Below are positions 32,791 to 42,456 of a stretch of DNA of 64,000 bases, one piece after another; the stretch's first letter is position 1, and each line of letters begins with the position of its first letter. Origin of the DNA: Caccoplasma sp905210875 (lineage in GTDB: Bacteria > Bacteroidota > Bacteroidia > Bacteroidales > UBA11471); the NCBI GenBank assembly GCA_963931635.1, contig OZ007034.1, forward strand, positions 992,001 to 1,056,000, written 5' to 3'. The translations under genes and the position numbers were made by a program. Under the pieces are notes generated by a model. The model saw only the letters and a list, made by a program, of their open reading frames with translations, did no database searches and had not been told where the DNA came from.

Positions 32791-34077
32791 TTAGCGGCCT
32801 GTTGCTTGCAGGTATTCCCGTTTCTTAATCTCAAAGCCGGCATACGATTCGATGTATTTGTCGCGGCTCTGCTGGTAGAGCGACTGGGCGTCGAGCCAGT
32901 CGTTCATGGTGCAGGTGCCGGCCAGGTAGTAATCGGTGTTGAGGCGCAGATTCTCTTCGGCCTGTTCGATGGAAGAGTGGGCTATCACTACCTGTTTGTA
33001 GGCATCGTTCATGTCGTTCCAGGTCTGCTGCATGCGTATGATGAGCTGTTCGCTGTTGTCGTTCAGGGTATTCTCGGCATTCATCACCTGTAATTTATGT
33101 TTCCTGATGCTGTGGGCGCCGCCCCACCAGTCCGACAAGGGCACCGATACGGTGGCAAAGCCTATCCAGAACGGGTGATCGTGGTCGGTTATGTTGTCAT
33201 AGGCATACGCGCCACCGATGGCAACCGTAGGCAGATGTTTGCCTATGGCCATTTTTTTCTGTAAGCGCGTGGCTTTTACGTTCTGGCACAAGAGGCGGTA
33301 CTCGTTGGTCTCGGCAAGCGCACTCCGGGGGGCGACAAAGAGCCGTTCGGGCGAGAGGGGGAGCGAGTCGGTCAGGACAAACACCACGTCGAGGCTGTCG
33401 CTTTCGGCACCGATATATTGCGACAAGGCCATGCGTGAGAGATTCAGGGCGTTCTCTATCTGTATGCGCTGGCTTTGCACCTCATTGCGTTTGAGCTGCA
33501 CTTGCAGCAGGTCGTTGCGGGTGGCGATGCCGGCTTCGACCGAAGCCTCGGCATCTTTGTAGAGGGTGTCGAGCTGGGTCTCAACCACGGCGAGGGTGCG
33601 TTGTTTCTCTTTCAGCATGACGATTTGCCAGAAGTAGCTTTCCGTCGTCAGTCTCACTTCGTTCTCCGACTGCCGGTATTGCAGGCGGCTGGCCTCGACG
33701 CCCACCCGGCTCAGTTTGTTGGCATTGACAATCTGTCCGCCGGCAAAGAGCGGGACCCCGGCCGAGACGCCGGCGGTGATACCGTCTTTGGCCATCGACA
33801 TTTGCATCATAGGTGCCAGTTCCATTTCTACAAGCCCCTTGTTGGCGACAAATCCGGCACCACTGGCCGATATCGAAGGAAAGTATTTGGTAAAGGCCTC
33901 TTTCCGTTCCTGTTCCGATATCTGCATATCGTTCCGGGCATTCTTTATCCGCACGTTGTTTTCAAGCGACAGTTGCAGGCACTCTTCGAGGGTGTAGGTC
34001 CGTTGGGCAGCGGCCGAGAGAGTTGTCATGCCGGTGAGCAGGAGAAGAGCATATTTGATTGATAGGTTTCGTTTCAT
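32791..34077 (-). CDS. TolC-family outer membrane efflux protein
   Basis: The 428-residue protein has a signal peptide (MKRNLSIKYALLLLTGMTTL to SAAAQ) and two repeated OEP domains rich in long helices, beginning YTLEECLQLSLENNVRIKNA, the standard opening of the family. It forms the outer membrane channel of a tripartite pump. It is the last gene of the operon adaptor-RND-TolC, 15 bases behind the RND gene, so it should dock with that pump. Length is normal for Bacteroidetes OEPs. Confidence 0.93.
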   Translation of the reverse strand: MKRNLSIKYALLLLTGMTTLSAAAQRTYTLEECLQLSLENNVRIKNARNDMQISEQERKEAFTKYFPSISASGAGFVANKGLVEMELAPMMQMSMAKDGITAGVSAGVPLFAGGQIVNANKLSRVGVEASRLQYRQSENEVRLTTESYFWQIVMLKEKQRTLAVVETQLDTLYKDAEASVEAGIATRNDLLQVQLKRNEVQSQRIQIENALNLSRMALSQYIGAESDSLDVVFVLTDSLPLSPERLFVAPRSALAETNEYRLLCQNVKATRLQKKMAIGKHLPTVAIGGAYAYDNITDHDHPFWIGFATVSVPLSDWWGGAHSIRKHKLQVMNAENTLNDNSEQLIIRMQQTWNDMNDAYKQVVIAHSSIEQAEENLRLNTDYYLAGTCTMNDWLDAQSLYQQSRDKYIESYAGFEIKKREYLQATGR

Positions 34078-34092
34078 GATGATGAGTTGAGA

Positions 34093-37000
34093 TTATTCGT
34101 TTTCCAGGCGGGCCGAGGCCACGCGTTTATGAGAAGTCCCGTCGAAGATGAGCCAGTAGCTGACCGGCAGGACGGTGAGCAAGAGTACCATGGTGATAAG
34201 TGTCCCGTAGAAGATGACGGTTCCCATGGGCATCCACAGGCTGCTGCCTCCGAGAATCATCGGCACGACACCCATTGAGGCGGCTGCCGACGTGAGGAAG
34301 ATGGGGCGCATGCGACGTCGTGCCGAGTGGTAGATGGCATCGCGCACGTCGAGTTTTTCGCTCTTGCGCAACTCTTCGGCATAGTCGATCATGATGATGC
34401 CGTTTCTGACAATGATGCCCATGAGGCTCACCAGACCCAGCACACAGGTGACACTGAAATCGACACCGTGTATGAGCATGCCGACGGCCGCGCCGAAGAT
34501 GCACAGCGTCATACTGGAGAAGATGAGCAGGGCGATGTTGATGCGGTGGAAGTGGAGCAGCAGTATAAAGAAGATGATGACGGCAGCAACCACCAGGCAC
34601 GACATGATGAGCGGCAGTTTCTCCTGGCTGTCTTCATAATCGCCGCCGTACTCCAAGGTTACATTGTCGGGCAGGGTGATACCGGCCAGCTGTTTCTGCA
34701 CTTTGTCGGTGAAGGCCATGCTGTTTATCTCTCTTTTGAGGTCGCACATGACGGTAATCGTGTAGACACCGTTACGACGCACAATCTGGCCGTTGCTCCA
34801 TGTGGGTTGTATGTCGGCAATCTGCCGCAGGGGTACATGAGACAGTCCGCCCGTCGTGGCGACAAGTTCATCGTCAAGTGTGTTGCAGGCCGCCGAGTCG
34901 GCATTTTCGCCTTTCAGTACGACGGCAATGTCGTAGTCGCCCTCCCAGGCCTTGGCTACTGGAATACCGTTGCCGTAACGCATGGCGAGGGTTGTCTCCA
35001 CGCTGGTGTTGCTGATGCCCATACGCGAGGCCAGGTCTTCTTTCAGCACGATTCGGGTGCCGGCCTGTGGCTCGAAGAAGTTGGTGCGCACCAGGTCGGT
35101 CTCGGGACAGTTTTTCAACAGTGTCGCAATCTGGTCGGCCACGCCCCGCAACGTATCGATGTTGTCGCCGCTCAGACGTATCTCTATCGGGTAGACCGAC
35201 TCGTTGTAGTTGAGCTGCTTGAAGCGGACAAATGCTTCGGGAAAGTAATTGGTGTACAACGGGGCATACTCGTCGAGAAGGACCTCGGTCTCATTGTTGC
35301 CCTGTGTGTTGACGATGAACTGGGCATAGTTGGGGCCGGCAATCTGCGGCGCGTAGGTGGTGTGGAACCGCGGCGAAGAGCAGCCCGTAAAAGAGGTAAC
35401 CGATACCACCCGGGGGTCTCTCCGCAGGATATGTTCGAGGCTGTCGGCCACTTCGGCGGTCTTTTCCAGCGGTGTGCCCGTGGGAAGATAGATTTCGACG
35501 GCGAACTGGTTGCGTTCGGCTATGGGCATCAGCCGCTGGGGTATGCGGCTGATGAGCAGGGCGCCTATGGCAACGAAGGCAATGCCTGTGGTCACCGTCG
35601 TCCGCGGCCAAGTAAAGCAGATGTCCAGCACCTTGTTGTAGAGCCTTTGCAGTGCGTTGAGGAACGAAAATTTCTTCTCATCCGTGTTTATCGGCTTGCG
35701 TATGAACCAGAACTGCATGAAGGGTACCAGCAGTACGGCTACCAGCAGCGAGATGCCCAGCACCAGCGAGATGGCCCAGGGGAAACTCTGCAGAAAGTCG
35801 TGCATCATGCCGGTCATCATGAGAAGGAAGGGGAAGAACGTGATGCTGATGGCCAACGTGGCCGAGAAAATCGACTTGAAGAAGTGGGTGGCACTTTCTA
35901 TCGAGGCGTGCCAGCGGGAACAGCCTTCGCCCAACTTCTCGAGGTAGTTGTCGATGATGACGATGGAGTTGTCGACAATCATACCCAGCGTTACGATGAG
36001 GGCGGCCAGCGTTACGGTATTCAGTTCGATGCCGAAGGTGTAGAACAGTCCTAGGGCGATGAATATCGTGATGGGTATTGTTGAGGCGGCTACCAGGGCT
36101 ACGCGCATGGGGAGCAGGAGCATGACCACCACGATGACTGCCACGATGGCGATAAGCAACTCTCTGAGAAAAGTCGATACGCTGTTGTCGACGACTTCGC
36201 TCTGATTGGTGATGCGGAAGATGTCGACCTCCGGCGGCAGCTCTTGTTCAAAAGCTGTCAGTACCCGGTCTATCTCTTCGCCCATCTCTACGATGTTTTT
36301 CCCTTTTTTCATCTCCACACTCAGCAGGAGACATTTCTTGCCGTTGTTGGTGATGTAGCTATCGGGTGCGGGATACTCCTTCACGACGCGGGCCACATCT
36401 TTCAGGCGTATGGTGTTTCCGTCGGGGTCGGTGTAGACAATCTGTTCCTGTACGTCGCGCACGGTGTTGAGCGACTGGGCCACATACACGGGCATGATGT
36501 TGCCGGGGGTCGTTATCTCCCCGCCGGTTGTGATGAACCCTTTTGAGAAGAGGGCGACGGCCAGACTCTGGCTGTTCAGCCCGTATTGCGAGAGTTTGTT
36601 GTTGTCGAGATAGACCGAAATCTGCTCTTTCTGCATGCCGCTCACCGTCATGCGCCCGATGCTGTTGATGCGGCGCAGCCGGCTTTGCAGGTCGTCCATG
36701 TAGCCGTCCAGCTCACGGTAGGTCTTCTCTTCGCTCTCCATCGTGATGAGCAGGGCCGAGGTGTCGCCGAAGTCGTCGACCACCTGTACGGCCAGTACGT
36801 TCGACGGAAGTTGGGCCTTGAAGGTGGCGACACCGTGTTTGAACTTGCTCCAAAACTCGTCCTTGTTGTTGAGCTCGTCGTTGAGCTGTACCTGTATGTA
36901 CACGATGCCGGGGCGGGTGGTAGAGAAGGTTTTCTCTTTCTTTACCTCCTTGTAGCCGAAGATATACTCTTCGAGCGGTTTGGTTACCTGCTCGACCATC

Positions 37001-37185
37001 TCCTCGGCCGTATTTCCCGGAGCCACGGCTACGACAAGACCCTGTCTTATCGTGAAGTCGGGAAATTCGTTCTTCTGCATGTTCGGCAGGCTGTAAATAC
37101 CGAAAGCGATAAGGCAGCATACGGCCAGAATGATAATCTGGCGGTAATGCATGGCCCATTCTACTGCGTTGCGTTTCTTTTTCAT
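34093..37185 (-). CDS. RND efflux transporter, inner membrane permease
   Basis: The 1030-residue protein has the AcrB/HAE1-like layout: a first membrane helix (IIILAVCCLIAFGIYSLPN), large periplasmic loops, and two six-helix groups (about 335-540 and 860-1020). The helix-4 region carries VTLGMIVDNSIVIIDNYLEK, the expected proton-relay Asp segment; the aspartates of this region power drug/proton antiport. The C-terminal group has VSLMGIIVRNGIIMIDYAEE. It exports hydrophobic compounds; the substrate is unknown. It lies between the adaptor (10 bases upstream) and the TolC gene. Confidence 0.95.
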   Translation of the reverse strand: MKKKRNAVEWAMHYRQIIILAVCCLIAFGIYSLPNMQKNEFPDFTIRQGLVVAVAPGNTAEEMVEQVTKPLEEYIFGYKEVKKEKTFSTTRPGIVYIQVQLNDELNNKDEFWSKFKHGVATFKAQLPSNVLAVQVVDDFGDTSALLITMESEEKTYRELDGYMDDLQSRLRRINSIGRMTVSGMQKEQISVYLDNNKLSQYGLNSQSLAVALFSKGFITTGGEITTPGNIMPVYVAQSLNTVRDVQEQIVYTDPDGNTIRLKDVARVVKEYPAPDSYITNNGKKCLLLSVEMKKGKNIVEMGEEIDRVLTAFEQELPPEVDIFRITNQSEVVDNSVSTFLRELLIAIVAVIVVVMLLLPMRVALVAASTIPITIFIALGLFYTFGIELNTVTLAALIVTLGMIVDNSIVIIDNYLEKLGEGCSRWHASIESATHFFKSIFSATLAISITFFPFLLMMTGMMHDFLQSFPWAISLVLGISLLVAVLLVPFMQFWFIRKPINTDEKKFSFLNALQRLYNKVLDICFTWPRTTVTTGIAFVAIGALLISRIPQRLMPIAERNQFAVEIYLPTGTPLEKTAEVADSLEHILRRDPRVVSVTSFTGCSSPRFHTTYAPQIAGPNYAQFIVNTQGNNETEVLLDEYAPLYTNYFPEAFVRFKQLNYNESVYPIEIRLSGDNIDTLRGVADQIATLLKNCPETDLVRTNFFEPQAGTRIVLKEDLASRMGISNTSVETTLAMRYGNGIPVAKAWEGDYDIAVVLKGENADSAACNTLDDELVATTGGLSHVPLRQIADIQPTWSNGQIVRRNGVYTITVMCDLKREINSMAFTDKVQKQLAGITLPDNVTLEYGGDYEDSQEKLPLIMSCLVVAAVIIFFILLLHFHRINIALLIFSSMTLCIFGAAVGMLIHGVDFSVTCVLGLVSLMGIIVRNGIIMIDYAEELRKSEKLDVRDAIYHSARRRMRPIFLTSAAASMGVVPMILGGSSLWMPMGTVIFYGTLITMVLLLTVLPVSYWLIFDGTSHKRVASARLENE

Positions 37186-37195
37186 CGCTGTTCTT

Positions 37196-38230
37196 TTATA
37201 AAGTTACCGGTATGTTTTCGCACACCTTCTGTCGACCTTCGACGATGACTTTGTCGCCGTTTTCCAATCCCGATACGACCGTTACGCCATCTGTGGCGAA
37301 GGGGCCGCACTCGATGTAGCGTTTCCGGGCCTTGCCCTCCTGCTCAATCCACACAAACGTGCGGTTCTTCTCGTCGAGCTGCACCACCTGTGCCGGCACG
37401 ACATACTGCCACGAGGTCTTCTCGTTTTCGATGCCTACCTCTGTTACCATGCCGGGCATGAGGTCGGCGTCGGTATGGTCGAGCGACACCTTCACCTCGT
37501 AGGAGCGTGAGAGCGGGTGGGCCACTATGCCCTTTTCTGTTATCACGCCCGGGAAGCGACGGTTGTCGAGAGCACCCACGGTTACCACGGCCCGGGTGCC
37601 GAGGTGTATGTCGGCTATTTCGTTTTCGGGTACGGAGAATTTTACTTTCAGCCGGTCGCCCGATACAATCTTTACGACGGGCAGGCCGGGCGATACGGTT
37701 TGTCCCACCTCGATGGATTTTTCGGCGACAATTCCCGTGTAGGGAGCGTATAGTTTACAGTCGTTCAGATTCTTGCGCGCAATCTCTTCCAGAGACCGGG
37801 CCTGTTGCAATTTGTTTTGTGTATCGACCCATTTTATTTCGGGCAGGCTGCCTTTCTCGTATAGCGTTTTCATGCGGGCGTAGGCGTCTTCGGCCTGCTG
37901 CCGGGCCGACAGGGCCGCTTTGTAGCTGCTGGCTGTTGCGCTCGAATCTATGGTGGCGATAAGGTCGCCCGCCTCGACTCGGTCGCCGACGTTTACGCCG
38001 ATACTCTGTACGTTGCCCGGCATGACGAAACTGAGTGCCGTGCTGTTGGCGGCCTCGACGGTTCCCGAGTAACGATGTCCGTTGTGCTGCTGTTCGGCCT
38101 CGACGGTGAGTGTGCTTATCTTTACCGGGGCAATTTCTTCTCGGGTGGTTGTACTTTTTCCCTGACAACTGTTGAGTGATGGAAGCAGCAGTAGGGTGGC
38201 TGCTATCCATAAGGTGTGTGTTGTGTGCAT
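37196..38230 (-). CDS. RND efflux periplasmic adaptor (membrane fusion lipoprotein)
   Basis: The 344-residue protein has a lipoprotein signal with lipobox LNSC, so Cys22 is lipidated. The adaptor layout follows: strand VEAANSTALSFVMPGNVQSI, barrel-sandwich hybrid with VNVGDRVEAGDLIATID, alpha-hairpin (AARQQAEDAYARMKTLYEKG), then APYTGIVAEKSIEVGQTVSPG and a beta-barrel domain. It links the RND pump to the TolC channel. I chose the ATG at 38230 because it opens the lipoprotein signal; the longer frame adds 27 residues without conserved features. First gene of the pump operon, divergent from the AraC-type regulator. Confidence 0.93.
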   Translation of the reverse strand: MHTTHTLWIAATLLLLPSLNSCQGKSTTTREEIAPVKISTLTVEAEQQHNGHRYSGTVEAANSTALSFVMPGNVQSIGVNVGDRVEAGDLIATIDSSATASSYKAALSARQQAEDAYARMKTLYEKGSLPEIKWVDTQNKLQQARSLEEIARKNLNDCKLYAPYTGIVAEKSIEVGQTVSPGLPVVKIVSGDRLKVKFSVPENEIADIHLGTRAVVTVGALDNRRFPGVITEKGIVAHPLSRSYEVKVSLDHTDADLMPGMVTEVGIENEKTSWQYVVPAQVVQLDEKNRTFVWIEQEGKARKRYIECGPFATDGVTVVSGLENGDKVIVEGRQKVCENIPVTL

Positions 38231-38624
38231 AATCGTGCTGTTAAATTTTTCGGCAAAGGAAAAATATATCAATGGTGGAACGTATATTTTAAATTCTTCG
38301 ATATTGTTCAAAATATCTTTTTGTATTTTATATAAGACAAAAAGAACAATTTCGTGTAATGTACGAATAAGTGCTTCGTATTCATTGTAAAAAACTAGAA
38401 ATGATAGAAGTTTAATTTGATTTGTAGATATGCTAGACGATATGCTTTCTATAAATATTGTTTTATATTTCCTATATATAGCCTGAATCTGGTACTTATT
38501 AGGATGTTTATATGTGAAATAATATTAAAAGTCTTATCTTGGTATTTTTAATGGTAAAAAAAAGAATAAATCGAAAAATGAATTATTCAAAATTTCTTAT
38601 ATTCGCGATATAAAAAGAACAGTT
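38231..38624. other. Divergent control region, RND operon / AraC-type regulator
   Basis: A very AT-rich 394-base stretch. Rightward, TATATTCG (38598-38605), one base off the TAnnTTTG box, lies 19 bases before the regulator ATG. On the minus strand I see no consensus box for the pump operon, which would fit activation by the regulator. No clear direct repeats for AraC binding were identified by eye. Confidence 0.5.
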
Positions 38625-39551
38625 ATGGAAAAAAAAGACATTGTGAGTTTTTCTTTACAGGAACTCTACAAGAATGCAAAAGTGTTGCAGGCATCGTTTC
38701 ACGACGGTTGTTTGGTGTCGACTTATCACAATATCAACAAGAGTGATACGGCGCGAAGCGGAATACCGCTGTTTCAATATCCCTGTCGGGTCGATGCCGT
38801 TACCGTTGTTATTTGCGAAAAAGGGCAGGTAAAGTTTACCTCCAACCTCAAACAGTATATTCTGCGGGAAAATACTCTTTACATCAATGCCTCCAATTCC
38901 ATAGTCAAAGTCGATGAGATAGAAGACAGTGTGGTGCATCTCATAGCGTTTGATGAGAGTTTTCTTCGCGATGTGCATATCGACTTGAAAAGTATTCTCC
39001 CGCAATTTATCCACTTGCTCGACAATCCGTGCATGACGATTCTGCCCGAGGAGCTCGACGACATACGGCAGATTTTTGCCACGATAGAACGGGAGATGGA
39101 GAATCTTTCGGGAAAGGTCTATCAAAAGGAAATTTTGCGTGGATACACGAGTGTGGCTATTTACAAGTTGTGTGCTATCTTTGAGCGGGTACTTCGTATG
39201 CGTAGTGAAAATGTTGTCGCTCCCACCAAGAATCGGGGAGAGGAGTATTTCAAGGAATTCTTGTGGCATTTGCAACAGCACTATTGCCAGGAGCGTTCGC
39301 TGGGCTTTTACGCCTCACTGTTGCATATTACCCCTAAGTACCTGACGACGATTATCAAGCAGGTAAGCGGACGTTCGGCGGCCGAGTGGATTGACGAGTG
39401 TGTCATTCTCGAAGCCAAGAACCTGTTGAAATATTCCTCGATGAGTATTCAGCAGATAGCCTATTACCTCAATTTTCCCAACCAGTCGTTTTTCGGCACC
39501 TATTTCAAGCGGCGCACGGGCATGTCGCCCACCGAGTACAAGCAGAGTTGA
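38625..39551 (+). CDS. AraC-family transcriptional regulator
   Basis: The 308-residue regulator has an N-terminal cupin-like sensing part (about 40-120) and a C-terminal double helix-turn-helix domain (about 205-305). In that domain, SLGFYASLLHITPKYLTTII is the first HTH and SIQQIAYYLNFPNQSFFGTY, followed by RRTGMSPTEYKQ, is the second and the signature end. It is divergent from the RND operon and is its likely regulator by position; this is inference. AraC-type regulators of Bacteroidetes pumps respond to bile acids or drugs, but nothing in the sequence shows the signal. Confidence 0.92.
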   Translation: MEKKDIVSFSLQELYKNAKVLQASFHDGCLVSTYHNINKSDTARSGIPLFQYPCRVDAVTVVICEKGQVKFTSNLKQYILRENTLYINASNSIVKVDEIEDSVVHLIAFDESFLRDVHIDLKSILPQFIHLLDNPCMTILPEELDDIRQIFATIEREMENLSGKVYQKEILRGYTSVAIYKLCAIFERVLRMRSENVVAPTKNRGEEYFKEFLWHLQQHYCQERSLGFYASLLHITPKYLTTIIKQVSGRSAAEWIDECVILEAKNLLKYSSMSIQQIAYYLNFPNQSFFGTYFKRRTGMSPTEYKQS

Positions 39552-39577
39552 TAGTCGGCGGTTCCTTGCGACAGTAA

Positions 39578-39615
39578 AAAACGGCGTATGCCCCTCGTGG
39601 GGTATACGCCGTTTT
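39578..39615. terminator. Bidirectional terminator between the AraC-type gene and GH3
   Basis: AAAACGGCGTATGCCCC (39578-39594) pairs with GGGGTATACGCCGTTTT (39599-39615), 17 bp with one G-T pair, around loop TCGT. The A/T ends give a T-run on both strands. It ends two convergent transcripts. Confidence 0.9.
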
Positions 39616-39639
39616 CTGTTCCAGAGAATGACGGAGCGC

Positions 39640-42228
39640 TTACCGTATGGTCACGGTAACCGATTTCAGCGACTTGTCGTCCGATGTTCCGCCGTAGAGG
39701 ATTTCATATTTTCCCGGTTTGCACCATACCGAGCCGGTGGCCGGGTCGAAGAAGTCGAATGTCGTGGGTCGCAGGTCGATGCGTACTTTCTGTTTCTCGC
39801 CGGCTTTGAGATGAACACGCTTGAAGGCACGCAACGATTTTTTCGGCCCCTGTGGGTCTTGCAGGTTGCGAACATAGACCTGTATCACCTCGTCGCCGTC
39901 GCGGCTGCCGGTGTTGGTGAGTGTTATGGTGATGTCGCTGGCCTTGCCTGCCTTTATCTTTTTGGAGATGGAGGCCTTTCCGTAGTCAAAGGTTGTGTAG
40001 CTCAGTCCGTGGCCGAAGGGGAAGAGAGGCTCTTCGGCCATGTAGCGGTAGGTGCGGCCCGTCATGTTGTAATCTTCGAAGTCGGGCAGTTGGGCCGTAC
40101 TCTTGTAGAAGGTAACGGGCAGACGTCCGGCCGGGTTGTAGTCGCCAAAGAGTACATCGGCTACGGCTGTGCCGCCGGCCTGTCCCGGATACCAGGCTTG
40201 CAGAATGGCATCGACGCAGGGCAGCTCCTCTTCGAGACCGATGGCGCTACCCGAATTGAGTACGAGAATCACCTTCTTGCCGGCTTTTTTCAGCGCTTTG
40301 ATTACCTCTCTCTGCACCTGGGGCAATTCGATGACGGTGCGGTCGCCCCCCTTGAAGCCGGGATAGTTCACCCGCATCTCCTCGCCTTCGAGGCGGGGGG
40401 TGATGCCACCGGCAAAGATTACAACATCTTCGCCGATGCTGCGGGCCAGTGCTTCTGGGTCGACACTGTTGTACTGGCCTACGTCGAAGCGCAGGTGGCC
40501 TTCGCCGCCGCCCTGTACATATTCTACAACGACGTTGTAGGAGCGGCCGCCTTCGGCCGTGAATTTTATTTCGTTGTTGGCACGCGATTGTGAGTCGTAC
40601 CAGAGATTGGAGAGGGTGTCGCCGTCGACGATGAGGCGGAATCCGTCGTTGGCCGAGAGCGTGAATACATATTCACCGTCGCGCTCGGGGGTAAAGGTGG
40701 CGGTGTAGCGGCCCGAGAAGTCGTAGAGCGACACGCCTGCGGCGAATCCGTCGGCACCGCCGATGTCGAAGTTAAACGGCAGCGAGACGTGCGTGCGGGT
40801 TACCGCTTCGCCCTGCATCTCGGTGTTGTTCCAGTAGGTAGCCGAGAAACCGGTCTTTCCATGAGAGGTGCAGCGGTCGAACACGCTGTTGAAAATCTTG
40901 TCTTCTACCCAGTTGCACCCTTTCTGGTAGGTGAAGTCGATACCTTTTTCCTGTAAGCCGAGGAGCAGGGTGGTGGTGTGCGAGGGGAATCCGTTGTAGT
41001 TGCCCCACTGCATTACCGAGTCGGCGGCATTGGGCCCCACCACGGCGATGCGTTTGCCCTTTTCGAGGGGGAGTATGCCCGCTTTGTTGTAGAGGAGAGT
41101 CATGCTCTTGCGGGCCATTTCGAGGGCTTTGGCCTTGTGTTTGTCGCAGTCGACTACCGAGTAGGGAATCTTCGACCAGGGCACAAGGCTGTCGGGGTCG
41201 AGAAGGCCCAGTTCGAAACGGGCTCTCAGCAGGCGGCGCACCGAGGTATCGATTTGGGCTTCGGTGATGAGGCCCTGGCGCACGGCCTGTACCAGCGACG
41301 AGTAGTTGCTGCCGCATTCGAGGTCGGTGCCACTGATTACGGCGTCGGCCGAAGCAGCCTCTTTCGAGGGGTGGGTCTCGTGATGGTTCTTTTTAAAGAA
41401 GTCGGTAATGGCGCTGCAATCCGAGACTACAATGTCGCGGTAGCCCCACTGCTCACGCAGAATGTGTATGAGCAGTTGCTTGCTGCCGCAGCAGGGTTCG
41501 CCCTCGTAGCGGTTGTAGGCACACATCACCTCCTTGACGTGAGCCTCCTGCACCAGCTCCTTGAAGGCCGGCAGGTAGGTCTCCCACAAGTCGCGGGGCG
41601 AGATGTTTTCGGCGTTGAACGAGTGACGGTTCCATTCCGGGCCGCTGTGCACGGCAAAGTGTTTGGCGCAGGCGTGCAACTTGTTGTAACGGGCGGTCGT
41701 GTCGCCTTGCAGACCCAGAACGACGGCTACACCCATGCGTCCGGTAAGATAGGGGTCTTCGCCGTAGGTCTCCTGGCCGCGACCCCAGCGCGGGTCGCGG
41801 AAGATGTTGATGTTGGGGGTCCAGAAAGTGAGACCCTGGTAGCGTTTCAACCGGTCTTGGGTGTTTTTGAAATGGTGATGTTTGGCGCGTGCCTCGTCCG
41901 ATACCATATCGAATGTTTCATACACGGCCTGGTCGTCGAAGGTGGCGGCCATACCTATGGTTTGCGGGAAGACGGTGGCCAGTCCGGCGCGTCCCACGCC
42001 ATGCAGTGCTTCGTTCCACCAGTCGTAGGCGGGAATACCCAATCGGTCAACGGCGGCTGACCCGTTTTTCATGAGCGACACCTTCTCTTTCAGCGTGAGA
42101 CGGTGCAGCAGGTCTTCGGCCCGTTCGGCGGGCGAGAGGTTGGCATTTTGGTAGGGGAGTACATCTTGCGCCTCGACGGTGAGTAGACACAGCCCGGCGC
42201 ATAAGCAGGCAATAAGTTGTTTCTTCAT
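39640..42228 (-). CDS. Secreted GH3 glycosidase with inserted PA14 domain
   Basis: The 862-residue protein has a signal peptide (MKKQLIACLCAGLCL to VEAQ). The GH3 barrel has the nucleophile Asp270 in IVVSDCSAI; WWNEALHGVGRAG and DPRWGRGQETYGEDP are also in place. A PA14 domain (about 455-595, with DGEYVFTLSANDGFRL) is inserted in the second GH3 domain, and a fibronectin III-like end follows (about 770-862). This form is usual for beta-xylosidases and beta-glucosidases acting on plant polysaccharide fragments. With the window's xylanases, xylosidase activity is a fair guess. ATG 42228 is chosen among three close in-frame ATGs. Confidence 0.93.
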   Translation of the reverse strand: MKKQLIACLCAGLCLLTVEAQDVLPYQNANLSPAERAEDLLHRLTLKEKVSLMKNGSAAVDRLGIPAYDWWNEALHGVGRAGLATVFPQTIGMAATFDDQAVYETFDMVSDEARAKHHHFKNTQDRLKRYQGLTFWTPNINIFRDPRWGRGQETYGEDPYLTGRMGVAVVLGLQGDTTARYNKLHACAKHFAVHSGPEWNRHSFNAENISPRDLWETYLPAFKELVQEAHVKEVMCAYNRYEGEPCCGSKQLLIHILREQWGYRDIVVSDCSAITDFFKKNHHETHPSKEAASADAVISGTDLECGSNYSSLVQAVRQGLITEAQIDTSVRRLLRARFELGLLDPDSLVPWSKIPYSVVDCDKHKAKALEMARKSMTLLYNKAGILPLEKGKRIAVVGPNAADSVMQWGNYNGFPSHTTTLLLGLQEKGIDFTYQKGCNWVEDKIFNSVFDRCTSHGKTGFSATYWNNTEMQGEAVTRTHVSLPFNFDIGGADGFAAGVSLYDFSGRYTATFTPERDGEYVFTLSANDGFRLIVDGDTLSNLWYDSQSRANNEIKFTAEGGRSYNVVVEYVQGGGEGHLRFDVGQYNSVDPEALARSIGEDVVIFAGGITPRLEGEEMRVNYPGFKGGDRTVIELPQVQREVIKALKKAGKKVILVLNSGSAIGLEEELPCVDAILQAWYPGQAGGTAVADVLFGDYNPAGRLPVTFYKSTAQLPDFEDYNMTGRTYRYMAEEPLFPFGHGLSYTTFDYGKASISKKIKAGKASDITITLTNTGSRDGDEVIQVYVRNLQDPQGPKKSLRAFKRVHLKAGEKQKVRIDLRPTTFDFFDPATGSVWCKPGKYEILYGGTSDDKSLKSVTVTIR

Positions 42229-42249
42229 GGGCATCATTAAGTATTTATG

Positions 42250-42281
42250 CAAAAATAGAGAAAAGTTATATCGACTACAAA
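42250..42281 (-). promoter_or_regulatory. Consensus promoter of GH3
   Basis: On the minus strand TTTG (42278-42281), a 20-base spacer and TATTTTTG (42250-42257), 21 bases before the ATG at 42228. Both boxes and spacing are consensus. Confidence 0.8.
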
Positions 42282-42352
42282 TAACGTTTCTTTTTTTGTA
42301 GCAGATGTGGATTTTTTGTGTGTTTTGTGTGGATTTTCCTTTAAGGGGTCTT

Positions 42353-42394
42353 TAAAAAAGAGACTGCCGGCGGGATTCACATCTCACCGGCAGT
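42353..42394 (-). terminator. Terminator of the large surface lipoprotein gene
   Basis: ACTGCCGG (42363-42370) pairs with CCGGCAGT (42387-42394). On the minus strand the hairpin is followed by CTCTTTTTT. It separates this gene from the GH3 promoter. Confidence 0.85.
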
Positions 42395-42456
42395 ATGACG
42401 TAAGGAAAAAGTTCGGTCAGGGTTTCCTTATGTCGATGTTGGGGGTTAACTGGTTG